A stretch of DNA of 53,646 nt from Paludibacteraceae bacterium (GTDB taxonomy: Bacteria > Bacteroidota > Bacteroidia > Bacteroidales > Paludibacteraceae): contig JAKSNU010000002.1 in the NCBI GenBank assembly GCA_024399535.1, positions 1 through 53,646 of the forward strand. Direction: 5' to 3'. Shown piece after piece: positions 42,504 to 52,086 of the stretch. Below the pieces are notes generated by a model that made no database searches, had not been told where the DNA came from, and worked only from the letters and a program-made list of their open reading frames with translations. The position numbers and the translations under genes are program-made. Within the stretch, counting starts at the first letter, position 1; each line of letters starts with the position of its first letter.

Positions 42504-42724
42504 AACTTACTATAGGTCACGACCTGCCGGGATTGGAAAATTCTACAAATTAAAAAATTAAAATGAGGCTATTCAGCTGTTTCAATGGCGGGCTGCATCC
42601 TTCGGGACAATTTCCTTCGGGAAATCGGCAGATTACAAAGAGCAGGGAACCTCAAATCCTGTAAGAGAATAGGAATTTTTTCTCAGCGAAGGGGGCGTGA
42701 CCTTTTTTTATAGAACTTACCATA
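42500..42724. repeat. Repeat-bounded spacer between the phosphohexomutase and PPi-PFK genes
   Basis: ATAGAACTTACTATA (42500-42514) and ATAGAACTTACCATA (42710-42724) are direct repeats with 14 of 15 identical bases, 210 bases apart. Just inside them AGGTCACG (42514-42521) and CGTGACCT (42696-42703) form an 8-bp inverted repeat. The interior includes the hairpins CC-TTCG-GG and ATTTCC-TTCG-GGAAAT. No coding sequence is supported. This is consistent with a small non-autonomous element or with a duplicated leader, neither proved. Confidence 0.6.
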
Positions 42725-42726
42725 AT

Positions 42727-44376
42727 ATGAAGAAAAGCTTAATAGAATTCGAAAGAGGACTATATAAACCAAAATTGCCCGAGACATTGCGATTCGGTGT
42801 TGAATTGCAGAAGCGTGAGACAGTGGAGGTGGCAGACGAGATAAAGGATATTTTCCCTCATACGAGCGGTTTGCCTGTCGTGAGATTCTTAAGAGGTGAG
42901 GAGAAGAAATATGAGCCAATAAACGTTGGTGTTATCTTGTCTGGAGGACAGGCTCCAGGGGGGCACAATGTAATAGCAGGATTGTTCGACGGGTTGAATC
43001 ATTTCAACTCGCGTTGTCGTTTATATGGATTCATCGGAGGACCAAGCGGACTCATTGATCATCAATATATCGAGATATCGTTCGACCAAGTAGATGAATG
43101 CAGAAATACAGGAGGTTTCGATATGATAGGTTCGGGACGTACGAAACTCGAAACTGAAGAACAATTCGAGAAAGGACGAGAGATATGCGAAAAACTTGGT
43201 ATTAAGGCACTTGTCATAATCGGCGGAGATGATTCCAATACAAATGCTTGTGTGTTAGCTGAATACTATAAGCGTAAAGGTTACAATATTCAAGTGGTGG
43301 GTTGTCCGAAAACCATTGATGGGGATTTAAAGAACGAATATATAGAGACCTCTTTTGGATTTGATACTGCATGCAAGGTCTATTCAGAACTCATAGGAAA
43401 CGTGCAGCGTGACGCTATATCAGCAAAGAAATATTGGCATTTTGTTCGACTCATGGGGCGGTCAGCTTCGCATATTACGTTAGAGTGCGCATTGCAGACA
43501 CAGCCTAACGTCGCTATAATAAGCGAAGAGGTCAGCGCGAAAAAAATGTCGCTCAACGATATTGTAGATGTTATTGTGGATTCTGTTGTAAAACGAGCAG
43601 AGGGAGGACAGAATTTTGGGACAGTCATCGTGCCAGAGGGGTTGATTGAGTTTGTGCCAGAGATGAAGAAACTTATAAAAGAACTCAACGATGCATTGGT
43701 GTCAGACTCAGAAGAATACAGTAAACTCAGAACGGATGATGACAAGCGATACTATGTAATGCAGTCTTTGTCGCGCGAAAGCCGTGATTTCTATGTTACA
43801 TTGCCAAACAAGATTGCAAAGCAGCTTGCGTTGGATCGTGATCCGCACGGAAATGTGCAAGTGTCAAAGATTGAGACAGAAGAGTTGCTCATAGAACTAT
43901 GTACGCAAAAATTGAAGAGAATGGCTGAAGAGGGGACGTTCAAAGGTAAATTTTCGGCATTGTCTCATTTCTTTGGTTATGAAGGAAGATGCTCATATCC
44001 AACGAATTTTGATTCAAATTATTGTTATACGTTAGGATTTACCTCAGCTGCACTCATAATGGAGGGAATGACTGGATATATGGTTAGTATCAAGCATCTT
44101 ACTGCACCGAGCGACCAATGGATAGCGGGAGGTGTGCCATTTACGTCAATGATGACTTTGGAGAAGAGAAAAGGTGTTGTGAAACCAGTTATACGTAAAA
44201 CATTGGTGGACCTTGATGATGAACCATTCAGTTTCTTTGAGGCTCACCGTGCAGAATGGGCTGACGCTACAAACACATATCTGTATCCTGGACCAATACA
44301 ATATTATGGTCCGACCGAGCTGTGCGATGCTACTACGATAACGTTGCAGTTGGAACACCCATATCATCATTCTTGA
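42727..44376 (+). CDS. pfp: Pyrophosphate-dependent 6-phosphofructokinase
   Basis: Phosphorylates fructose-6-phosphate reversibly with PPi in glycolysis. 549 residues, the long plant beta-subunit-like class. ILSGGQAPGGHNV near 75-87 is the first phosphate-binding loop. GGDDSNTNA near 168 has the second Asp in place of the Gly of ATP-dependent enzymes, a mark of PPi use. PKTIDGDLKN near 202 is the catalytic loop, and MGRSASHI near 251 binds the sugar phosphate. ATG 42727 (MKKSLIEFERGLYKPKLPE) is chosen; the upstream in-frame ATG at 42697 precedes the direct repeat. With pyruvate phosphate dikinase at 49285 this suggests a PPi-economising glycolysis. Confidence 0.94.
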   Translation: MKKSLIEFERGLYKPKLPETLRFGVELQKRETVEVADEIKDIFPHTSGLPVVRFLRGEEKKYEPINVGVILSGGQAPGGHNVIAGLFDGLNHFNSRCRLYGFIGGPSGLIDHQYIEISFDQVDECRNTGGFDMIGSGRTKLETEEQFEKGREICEKLGIKALVIIGGDDSNTNACVLAEYYKRKGYNIQVVGCPKTIDGDLKNEYIETSFGFDTACKVYSELIGNVQRDAISAKKYWHFVRLMGRSASHITLECALQTQPNVAIISEEVSAKKMSLNDIVDVIVDSVVKRAEGGQNFGTVIVPEGLIEFVPEMKKLIKELNDALVSDSEEYSKLRTDDDKRYYVMQSLSRESRDFYVTLPNKIAKQLALDRDPHGNVQVSKIETEELLIELCTQKLKRMAEEGTFKGKFSALSHFFGYEGRCSYPTNFDSNYCYTLGFTSAALIMEGMTGYMVSIKHLTAPSDQWIAGGVPFTSMMTLEKRKGVVKPVIRKTLVDLDDEPFSFFEAHRAEWADATNTYLYPGPIQYYGPTELCDATTITLQLEHPYHHS

Positions 44377-44397
44377 TAAAAAAATGTGTCGATTTTG

Positions 44398-44429
44398 TTT
44401 GGTGATGTGAAAAAGAATTGCTAAATTTG
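44398..44429 (+). promoter_or_regulatory. Promoter of the bamD-lysS-ppdK operon
   Basis: TTTG at 44398-44401, a 20-base spacer, then TAAATTTG at 44422-44429 followed by CAGG. It lies 15 bases upstream of the bamD ATG. Confidence 0.78.
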
Positions 44430-44443
44430 CAGGCTGAAAAAAT

Positions 44444-45271
44444 ATGTATAGACGAATTGGTTATATATTGATATTTAGCACGTTCGTGATGATGACTGGA
44501 TGTACAAGTTATGCGAAGCTTCAAAAATCTGATGATTATGAACTGAAGTATCGTATGGCTAAGAATTATCTTCAGGAGAGGCGCTATGTACGTGCAATAT
44601 CTCTATTTGAGGATGTTATGCCTAATTTCAGGGGGACATCGCAGGCAGAGGAAATAATATACCTGCTTGGGAAGTCGTATATGCTCTCTGATTCTAAAGG
44701 TACATCTGGCAATTATCTGTCAGCCAGCGAGTATTTCGATTCGTATCTTAGAAATTATCCAAAGGGGAAATTTGCTGAAGAGGTGCGTTTTCAGATAGCA
44801 TATTGTTATTATTTGGATTCGCCTGATGTGCGTTTGGATCAGACTGCTACTGAAAATGCAATATATTCATTCGCCGAGTACATTGAATTTTATCCTGCCG
44901 GAATACATGTCGAAGATGCTTACAGATACCTAAACGAAATGGAGGATAAGATGGCTGAAAAGATATTTGTTGCGGCTAAACTTTATTATGATTTGGGGTT
45001 GTATGGCGGCAATAATTACAAAGCTTGTGTGGTTACTGCCGAGAATATGCTCAAGGAATATCCTGATAGCAAATTTAGGGAAGACGCTGTATTCTTGATA
45101 CTTAAAGCTAAAGCAAAAGAGGCGCAATTGTCGGTTGCTGAAAAACAGAGCGAGAGATATAGCGAGGTGGTCGATGAATACTACAGATACGTCAACGAAT
45201 TTCAGAATGGTAAATATGTAAAAGATGCAGCTAAAATTCTGAAAGAGGCAAGACGTGTGGTGGGCGATTAA
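44444..45271 (+). CDS. bamD: Outer membrane assembly lipoprotein BamD
   Basis: 275 residues. The lipoprotein signal MYRRIGYILIFSTFVMMTGC has the lipobox Cys at 20. Five TPR-like helical repeats follow, beginning YELKYRMAKNYLQERRYVRA and continuing EYFDSYLRNYPKGKFAEEVR. The pattern and the length match BamD/YfiO, the essential partner of BamA that inserts beta-barrels into the outer membrane. It is first in its operon, followed 33 bases later by the RNA polymerase omega gene. Confidence 0.9.
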   Translation: MYRRIGYILIFSTFVMMTGCTSYAKLQKSDDYELKYRMAKNYLQERRYVRAISLFEDVMPNFRGTSQAEEIIYLLGKSYMLSDSKGTSGNYLSASEYFDSYLRNYPKGKFAEEVRFQIAYCYYLDSPDVRLDQTATENAIYSFAEYIEFYPAGIHVEDAYRYLNEMEDKMAEKIFVAAKLYYDLGLYGGNNYKACVVTAENMLKEYPDSKFREDAVFLILKAKAKEAQLSVAEKQSERYSEVVDEYYRYVNEFQNGKYVKDAAKILKEARRVVGD

Positions 45272-45304
45272 AATAAAAAGGAAAATAAATAAAACTAATA
45301 CGAT

Positions 45305-45622
45305 ATGGCAAGAAAATCAAACGCACCAGTGAACACAATCACGCGCGATATGAATGCAATGTGCGATCCGGTTGGAAATGTTTATGAGACAGTAAGAATC
45401 ATAGCAAAAAGGGCAAATCAGATAGCTATTGAGACAAAACATGAGTTGGATAAGAAATTGGCAGATTTCCAGACACAAAGTGATAACCTTGAAGAGGTGT
45501 TCGACAACAGGGAGCAGATAGAAATATCGCGTTATTATGAGCAGTTGCCAAAACCTACACTCCAAGCTATCAAGGAGTTTGAAGATGATTTGATTTATTG
45601 GAAGAATCCATCAAACATGTAA
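45305..45622 (+). CDS. rpoZ: DNA-directed RNA polymerase omega subunit, Bacteroidota type
   Basis: 105 residues. NTITRDMNAM, GNVYETVRIIAKRANQI and EQIEISRYYEQLPKPTLQA match the Bacteroidota omega/Rpb6-like protein. Omega stabilises the beta' subunit. The KRANQI helix is the conserved omega core, and the C-terminal EFEDDLIYWKNP part is lineage-specific. The lysS start is only four bases downstream. Confidence 0.85.
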   Translation: MARKSNAPVNTITRDMNAMCDPVGNVYETVRIIAKRANQIAIETKHELDKKLADFQTQSDNLEEVFDNREQIEISRYYEQLPKPTLQAIKEFEDDLIYWKNPSNM

Positions 45623-45626
45623 AACC

Positions 45627-47339
45627 ATGGAACTTTCGGAACAGGAACAATTCAGACGTCAGTCGTTGGACACATTGCGCGGAATGGGTATAGAGCCATA
45701 TCCGGCAGCTATGTACCCAACAGATGCGCTGTCAGAAGATATAAAAGCGAATTTCAAGGACGATGCAGGTGAACCTAAGATGGTCTGCATTGCAGGTAGG
45801 ATGATGAGCCGTCGTATCATGGGCAAAGCTTCGTTCATTGAATTGCAGGACTCTAAGGGGAGAATACAGGTGTATGTCACCCGAGACGATGTGAATACTG
45901 AGGCTCAGCCTGAGATGTACAACACCGTATTCAAGAAATTGCTTGATATAGGCGATTTCGTTGGAGTCAAAGGGTTTGTATTCAGAACGCAAATGGGTGA
46001 AATTTCTGTACATTGCAAGGAGTTGACAGTGCTCAGTAAGTCGCTCAGACCATTGCCAATAGTGAAGTATAAAGATGGCGTGGTATATGACGCTTTTGAC
46101 GACCCTGAGCAGAGATACCGCCAGAGGTATGTTGACCTCGTGGTAAACGATGGTGTGAAGGATATATTTCTGAAAAGGTCAAAAGTATATAGCTCAATGC
46201 GCGAGTTCTTCAACTCGTTCGGATATACTGAGGTTGAGACACCAATATTGCAATCTATACCTGGTGGAGCTTCTGCACGTCCGTTCATTACTCACCACAA
46301 TGCGCTTAATATTCCGCTCTATATGAGAATCGCCGATGAACTATATCTTAAGAGATTGATAGTCGGTGGATTTGAAGGTGTCTATGAATTCTCGAAAAAC
46401 TTCAGAAACGAAGGTATGGACAGAACTCACAATCCAGAGTTTACTTGTATGGAAATTTATGTTTCTTACAAGGACTACAACTGGATGATGGACTTCACTG
46501 AGAATATGATACGTAAGATTTGCCGAGACGTGAATGGAACTACAGTGGTGAAAGTGGGCGATCGCGAGATAGATTTCGGTCCAAAGTTCACACGTGTCAC
46601 AATGCTCGATTCCATCAAGTTCTTTACTGGCTATGACCTTAACGGCAAGAGCGAAGACGAAATTCGTCAGATTTGCAAGGAACTCAAAATGGACATCAAC
46701 GATACTATGGGCAAAGGAAAACTCATAGACGAGATATTCGGCGAGTTCTGCGAGGACAACTATATACAACCTACATTTATTACCGATTATCCTAAAGAGA
46801 TGTCGCCACTATGCAAACGCCATAGAAACAACAAAGACCTCACCGAGAGATTTGAACTTATGGTCAACGGTAAGGAATTGGCAAATGCTTATAGCGAACT
46901 GAACGACCCTATTGACCAGTTGGAGAGATTCCAGGAACAACTCAAACTGAGCGAAAAGGGCGATGATGAGGCTATGTTCATTGATAGGGATTTTGTACGG
47001 GCATTGGAATACGGTATGCCTCCTACTTCAGGTATGGGAATTGGAATGGACAGATTGGTCATGCTTATGACTGGACAATCAGCTATTCAGGAAGTTCTGT
47101 TCTTCCCACAGATGAAGCCAGAGAAGAAAGTTGTTAAAGATAGCACAGATAAATATGTCGAGATAGGAGTTCCCGAAGAGTGGGTCGAGCCATTGCAAAA
47201 ACTCGGTTATGATATGGTGTCAAAACTCAAAGGACTCAATCCTAACAAATTGTTCCAAGATCTCTGTGGATATAATAAGAAAAACAAACTCGGACTTGCT
47301 AACCCTCTGAAGGAAGCAGTCGAAAAATGGGTATTATGA
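45627..47339 (+). CDS. lysS: Lysine--tRNA ligase, class II
   Basis: 570 residues. The N-terminal OB-fold anticodon-binding domain (about 50-165, with GRMMSRRIMGKASFIELQDS) precedes the class II catalytic core. Motif 1 is TPILQSIPGGASARPF near 203, motif 2 FRNEGMDRTHNPEF near 255 and motif 3 GMGIGMDRLVMLMTG near 470. A C-terminal extension of about 70 residues (KPEKKVVKDSTDKYVEIGVP onward) exceeds the usual ~500 residues and is a known feature of some Bacteroidota LysRS. The stop overlaps the next ATG (ATGA). Confidence 0.96.
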   Translation: MELSEQEQFRRQSLDTLRGMGIEPYPAAMYPTDALSEDIKANFKDDAGEPKMVCIAGRMMSRRIMGKASFIELQDSKGRIQVYVTRDDVNTEAQPEMYNTVFKKLLDIGDFVGVKGFVFRTQMGEISVHCKELTVLSKSLRPLPIVKYKDGVVYDAFDDPEQRYRQRYVDLVVNDGVKDIFLKRSKVYSSMREFFNSFGYTEVETPILQSIPGGASARPFITHHNALNIPLYMRIADELYLKRLIVGGFEGVYEFSKNFRNEGMDRTHNPEFTCMEIYVSYKDYNWMMDFTENMIRKICRDVNGTTVVKVGDREIDFGPKFTRVTMLDSIKFFTGYDLNGKSEDEIRQICKELKMDINDTMGKGKLIDEIFGEFCEDNYIQPTFITDYPKEMSPLCKRHRNNKDLTERFELMVNGKELANAYSELNDPIDQLERFQEQLKLSEKGDDEAMFIDRDFVRALEYGMPPTSGMGIGMDRLVMLMTGQSAIQEVLFFPQMKPEKKVVKDSTDKYVEIGVPEEWVEPLQKLGYDMVSKLKGLNPNKLFQDLCGYNKKNKLGLANPLKEAVEKWVL

Positions 47340-47929
47340 GAAATATTAAAAGTGCACTTCTGTTGGTCGCAATGCTTGTAGCATTGACTGGTTGCAGTTT
47401 CCTGAGCGGAATAGTCAATATGACGAAATGCGAGTATAGTTACAAATCGGTATCTGACGTGAAAGTCGGAGGTATCGATTTCAGCAACCTTTCAGCAGTG
47501 TCGTTGATGCAGAATATGTCAACCATTTCGAAATTGTTGCAAGGCGATTTCAAGGATCTCCCTTTGGAATTGACAGTGAACCTCAATGTCAAAAATCCTA
47601 ATGAAGGTAAAGCAGCTATCAATGGTATGATATACACTATGAATATTGATGGTTTGGATGTGGCAGAGGGAAATCTCAGAAAATCGTTTTCGGTTGAAGG
47701 TGGCAAGACTGCAACATTGCCTTTGGTGGTGCGCACAAATCTCGGTAATATCCTTGATAAACAGAACAGAAGTACTGTCGTTGAAATTGTCAAAAACTTT
47801 GTCGGAATAAGCGGCAATAAGTCAAAGATAAAGATGAAACTCAGTCCGACAATCACAGGTCGCAATAACGAGCAACGCAAATTGATGACGGTACCTGTTT
47901 CATTTGAATACGGAGGAAAGAAGAAATGA
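47336..47929 (+). CDS. LEA-like (WHy-type) lipoprotein
   Basis: 197 residues from ATG 47336, which overlaps the lysS stop by four bases. The signal MRNIKSALLLVAMLVALTGC has its lipobox Cys at 20. The mature part is one beta-sandwich with the LEA type 2 pattern: KVGGIDFSNLSAVSL, then LTVNLNVKNPNEGKAAINGM and YTMNIDGLDVAEGN, where NPN is the diagnostic turn. The C-terminal third is basic (SKIKMKLSPTITGRNNEQRK). LEA-2/WHy proteins protect or bind hydrophobic ligands; the role here is unknown. An earlier in-frame ATG at 47327 would add three residues. Confidence 0.75.
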   Translation: MRNIKSALLLVAMLVALTGCSFLSGIVNMTKCEYSYKSVSDVKVGGIDFSNLSAVSLMQNMSTISKLLQGDFKDLPLELTVNLNVKNPNEGKAAINGMIYTMNIDGLDVAEGNLRKSFSVEGGKTATLPLVVRTNLGNILDKQNRSTVVEIVKNFVGISGNKSKIKMKLSPTITGRNNEQRKLMTVPVSFEYGGKKK

Positions 47930-49260
47930 TGGAGTGGTCGAGACTCATAACGACCAAAAGATTTGGCTTGGAGGAACTCTATCTGAAAAGTCACGATAGT
48001 CGTACTGAATTTCAGCGCGACTACGATCGTTTGATATTCTCGCCACCATTCAGAAGATTACAGAACAAAACGCAGGTTTTTCCTTTACCGGGAAGTGTGT
48101 TCGTACACAACCGATTGACTCATAGCTTGGAAGTGTCGTGTATTGGTCGTTCGATAGCTAATATAGTTGGTTCGGGATTGGCGCAGCGTCATCCCGAGAT
48201 GGCTACTATGTTCAGCGAGATTGGTACAATAGTTGCTACCGCATGTTTGGCACACGACTTAGGCAATCCGCCATTCGGACATTCTGGGGAGAATGCTATA
48301 GGTACCTTTTTCTCAGAAAGGAAAGGTCGTGAATACCGTAAAAGACTGAAAGTCTCAGATGATATGTGGCGTGACCTTGAGATGTTCGAGGGTAACGCCA
48401 ATACTTTCAGATTGTTGACTCATACCTTTGTTGGTCGTCGCGAAGGAGGTTTTGTTTTCACATATCCAACATTGGCTTCAATCGTAAAATATCCATTTCA
48501 GTCAATATATGCCGAACCAGGAAAACAGAAGTTCGGTTTTTTTGTGTCAGATATGCAGAATTACGAGAGGATAGCCAATGATTTGGGAATCATACGCGAC
48601 CCTCATAATCTCAATAAATATGCCAGATACCCTTTGGTGTATATAGTGGAGGCTGCTGACGATATATGCTATGAACTCATGGATATTGAGGATGCTTTCA
48701 AATTGAAAATCATAACTTACGACGATACGATAAGTCTGATGATGGGGTATATGGACGAGCGTAGGAGGAAAAGATCTGAAATGATATTCGAGAAAGTCGT
48801 TGACAAGAATGAAAGGGTGGCATATCTTCGAAGCACTGTGATGGGCATGATGGTGGACGGAGTGAGCAAAGTGTTTCTCGACAACGAGGAGAAGATACTG
48901 AACGGAGAATTTGAAGGTTCGCTCATTGATTCATTGCCAAGCGAATTGGGTGAAGCGTATAAAAGATGTGTAAAATTCTCGTACGAGAATATATATAAAT
49001 CGCATATGGTCGTTGATATCGAGTTAGCTGGTTATAAGATTATTTCTGAACTTATTGAACTGATGATGAATGCTGTGTTTGAACCTGATAAAGCATACTC
49101 GAAGCAATTGCTCAGCAGGATACCAGGTCAATACGATGTGAGGGCTGAAGATGATTATCTACGTGTGCAAAGCGTGCTCGACTATATTAGCGGAATGACC
49201 GATGTTTATGCATTGGACCTCTATTCAAAGATAAACGGTATGAGTCTGCCGAGAATATGA
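47926..49260 (+). CDS. dgt: dGTP triphosphohydrolase (HD superfamily)
   Basis: 444 residues. Hydrolyses dGTP to deoxyguanosine and triphosphate. HD-domain metal ligands are visible: His66 in RLTHSLEV, His110-Asp111 in AHDLGNPPFGHSGE, and the later Asp in VEAADDICYELMD near 245. The N-terminal SRTEFQRDYDRLIFSPPFRRLQNKTQV (blocks of conserved residues) is the dGTPase family signature. The length fits the type 2 dGTPase class of about 440-450. The start overlaps the lipoprotein stop (ATGATGG); either of two adjacent ATGs may be used. Confidence 0.92.
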   Translation: MMEWSRLITTKRFGLEELYLKSHDSRTEFQRDYDRLIFSPPFRRLQNKTQVFPLPGSVFVHNRLTHSLEVSCIGRSIANIVGSGLAQRHPEMATMFSEIGTIVATACLAHDLGNPPFGHSGENAIGTFFSERKGREYRKRLKVSDDMWRDLEMFEGNANTFRLLTHTFVGRREGGFVFTYPTLASIVKYPFQSIYAEPGKQKFGFFVSDMQNYERIANDLGIIRDPHNLNKYARYPLVYIVEAADDICYELMDIEDAFKLKIITYDDTISLMMGYMDERRRKRSEMIFEKVVDKNERVAYLRSTVMGMMVDGVSKVFLDNEEKILNGEFEGSLIDSLPSELGEAYKRCVKFSYENIYKSHMVVDIELAGYKIISELIELMMNAVFEPDKAYSKQLLSRIPGQYDVRAEDDYLRVQSVLDYISGMTDVYALDLYSKINGMSLPRI

Positions 49261-49284
49261 AAGTTATATAAATAATTATAGAAA

Positions 49285-52014
49285 ATGGAGAATAAGAAAA
49301 GAGTTTACACCTTCGGCAACGGATGCGCTGAAGGAAAGGCTGAGATGAGAGAACTCCTCGGAGGAAAAGGAGCCAATCTCGCCGAGATGAACCTGATAGG
49401 TGTGCCAGTACCTCCAGGATTCACTATTACGACAGATGTTTGCAATGAGTATTACGAACTTGGCAAAGATAAGGTTGTTGAGTTGTTGAGAGACGATGTC
49501 AACAAAGCGTTGGCTAAGATTGAAGAACTGATGAAATCAAAATTCGGGGACACAGCTAATCCTCTATTGGTTTCTGTACGTTCAGGAGCGAGAGCGTCAA
49601 TGCCAGGAATGATGGATACAATTCTTAACCTTGGTTTGAACGACAGTGTTGTAGCTGGAATGATCAAGAAGACCAACAATCCACGTTTCGTATGGGATTC
49701 TTATCGTCGTTTCGTGCAGATGTATGGCGATGTGGTGCTTGGCCTGAAACCTGTTAACAAAACTGACAAGGACCCATTTGAGGAGATTATTGACGAGGTC
49801 AAGAGCAAACGAGGCATCAAGCTTGATGTTGAATTGACCGTCGAGGACCTTCAGGAGCTTGTATCTAAATTCAAGGCTGCAATTCTTGAAAGGACAGGCA
49901 AGACGTTCCCTGAGGACGTTTACGAACAGTTGTGGGGAGCTATTTGTGCAGTGTTCGATTCATGGATGAACGAGCGTGCTATCCTCTATAGGAAGATGGA
50001 GCAGATTCCAGACGAGTGGGGTACTGCAGTTAGTGTTATGGCTATGGTATTCGGAAATATGGGTAATACCTCGGCAACAGGTGTTTGCTTCAGCCGTGAT
50101 GCTGCAACTGGCGAGGATTTGTTCAATGGCGAGTACCTCATCAATGCTCAAGGCGAGGATGTAGTAGCCGGAATACGTACGCCACAGCAGATTACCAAGA
50201 TTGGCTCGCAACGTTGGGCTAAACTTGCAGGAATCAGCGAGGAAGAGCGTTTGCAGAAATATCCTTCGATGGAAGAGGCTTTGCCTGAAATATATAAAGA
50301 ACTTGATGCAATACAGACCAAGTTGGAGAACCACTATCGCGATATGCAGGATATGGAGTTCACTGTTCAAGAGGGTAAACTCTGGTTCCTCCAGACTCGT
50401 AATGGCAAGCGTACAGGTCCTGCCATGGTCAAGATAGCAATGGATATGCTTCACCAAGGTATGATAACCGAGCAGGAGGCAGTGATGAGAGTTGAGCCAA
50501 ACAAACTCGACGAGTTGTTGCACCCTGTGTTTGACAAGGATGCTTTGAAAAAGGCAACTGTGTTGACCAAAGGTTTGGCAGCAAGTCCAGGAGCAGCATG
50601 TGGTCGCGTAGTATTCAATGCTGACGATGCTTCTGAGTGGGCTTCGCGCGAGGAGAAAGTTGTCATGGTTCGTATTGAGACATCACCTGAAGACCTTGCA
50701 GGAATGAATGCAGCTGAGGGTATTTTGACAGCACGTGGCGGTATGACTTCTCATGCTGCAGTTGTTGCTCGTGGTATGGGTAAATGCTGCGTCTCTGGTG
50801 CAGGCGAACTTGTGATAGATTATGCTACTAAGACCATCAACGTGGCTGGCAAGATTATCAACGAGGGTGACTATATCTCTATCAATGGTTCTACCGGCGA
50901 GGTATATCTCGGTGTAGTGGCAACTAAAGATGCCGAGCTAAACCAGGATTTCAAAGACCTCATGGCTTTGGCTGACAAATATACACGTCTGAAAGTACGC
51001 ACTAATGCCGACACTCCACACGATGCTCAAGTTGCACGTAATTTCGGTGCAGTAGGTATTGGTCTTTGCCGTACGGAACATATGTTCTTCGAGGGTGAAA
51101 AAATCAAGGCAATGCGCGAGATGATTCTTGCTGAGACTGAGGCAGGACGTCGCAAGGCATTGAAGAAAATATTGCCTTATCAGCAGGAGGATTTCAGAGG
51201 TATATTCAAGGCAATGGCAGGATGTCCTGTTACAGTGCGTCTGCTTGACCCACCTTTGCACGAGTTTGTGCCACACGAGGAGAAGGAGCAGAGAGAGTTG
51301 GCTGAGATAATGGGTGTTTCGTATGATTATATCCGCAATCGTGTCAACGCTTTGCACGAGGCTAACCCAATGCTCGGTCATCGTGGTTGTCGTCTTGGAA
51401 ATACATATCCTGAGATTACAGAGATGCAGACACGTGCGATACTCGGTGCTGTTCTCGACTTGAAAGCTGAAGGTATATATGCTATAGCTGAGATTATGGT
51501 ACCATTGACAGGTATCTTGTATGAATTCTCGAATCAGGAGAAGGTCATCCGCGATACGGCAGAACAATTGTTTGCTGAACGTAAGGACCGTGTTGAATAT
51601 AAGGTTGGAACTATGATCGAGATACCACGTGCTGCTTTGACTGCAAACCGTATTGCGACTAAGGCTGAGTTCTTCTCGTTCGGTACTAACGACTTGACAC
51701 AGATGACGTTTGGATATTCGCGTGACGACATTGCATCGTTCTTGCCAGCATATCTCAACATGAAGATATTGAAGAACGATCCATTTAGGGTTTTGGACCG
51801 CAATGGTGTAGGTCAGCTTGTACAGATGGCAACTGAGAAGGGACGTTCTATTCGCCCAGACCTCAAGTGCGGTATTTGTGGCGAGCATGGTGGAGAACCA
51901 TCATCAGTCGAGTTCTGCCATATGGTAGGTCTGAACTATGTCAGCTGTTCGCCATTCCGTGTGCCAATCGCACGTTTGGCTGCTGCTCAGGCTGCTATCA
52001 AACACGGCAAGTGA
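49285..52014 (+). CDS. ppdK: Pyruvate, phosphate dikinase
   Basis: 909 residues. Interconverts PEP, AMP and PPi with pyruvate, ATP and phosphate. The N-terminal ATP-grasp domain begins GKGANLAEMNLIGVPVPPGF. The swivelling phosphohistidine domain has GGMTSHAAVVARGMGKCC with His490. The C-terminal PEP/pyruvate barrel has GLCRTEHMFF and ends with the active-site CGICGEHGGEPSSVEFC near 860-876. It is last in the operon, with a perfect 20-bp terminator hairpin downstream. PPi made when it runs toward PEP could feed the PPi-PFK encoded at 42727. Confidence 0.97.
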   Translation: MENKKRVYTFGNGCAEGKAEMRELLGGKGANLAEMNLIGVPVPPGFTITTDVCNEYYELGKDKVVELLRDDVNKALAKIEELMKSKFGDTANPLLVSVRSGARASMPGMMDTILNLGLNDSVVAGMIKKTNNPRFVWDSYRRFVQMYGDVVLGLKPVNKTDKDPFEEIIDEVKSKRGIKLDVELTVEDLQELVSKFKAAILERTGKTFPEDVYEQLWGAICAVFDSWMNERAILYRKMEQIPDEWGTAVSVMAMVFGNMGNTSATGVCFSRDAATGEDLFNGEYLINAQGEDVVAGIRTPQQITKIGSQRWAKLAGISEEERLQKYPSMEEALPEIYKELDAIQTKLENHYRDMQDMEFTVQEGKLWFLQTRNGKRTGPAMVKIAMDMLHQGMITEQEAVMRVEPNKLDELLHPVFDKDALKKATVLTKGLAASPGAACGRVVFNADDASEWASREEKVVMVRIETSPEDLAGMNAAEGILTARGGMTSHAAVVARGMGKCCVSGAGELVIDYATKTINVAGKIINEGDYISINGSTGEVYLGVVATKDAELNQDFKDLMALADKYTRLKVRTNADTPHDAQVARNFGAVGIGLCRTEHMFFEGEKIKAMREMILAETEAGRRKALKKILPYQQEDFRGIFKAMAGCPVTVRLLDPPLHEFVPHEEKEQRELAEIMGVSYDYIRNRVNALHEANPMLGHRGCRLGNTYPEITEMQTRAILGAVLDLKAEGIYAIAEIMVPLTGILYEFSNQEKVIRDTAEQLFAERKDRVEYKVGTMIEIPRAALTANRIATKAEFFSFGTNDLTQMTFGYSRDDIASFLPAYLNMKILKNDPFRVLDRNGVGQLVQMATEKGRSIRPDLKCGICGEHGGEPSSVEFCHMVGLNYVSCSPFRVPIARLAAAQAAIKHGK

Positions 52015-52040
52015 TTTGTTTTTCTCACGCAGAATTATAG

Positions 52041-52086
52041 GAACAAAATAAAGACGGAGCACAAAAGCTCCGTCTTTATTTTGTTC
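52041..52086. terminator. Intrinsic terminator, 20-bp perfect hairpin
   Basis: GAACAAAATAAAGACGGAGC (52041-52060) pairs perfectly with 52067-52086 around the loop ACAAAA. A- and T-rich ends on both arms allow termination in either direction; it follows ppdK by about 26 bases. Confidence 0.9.
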
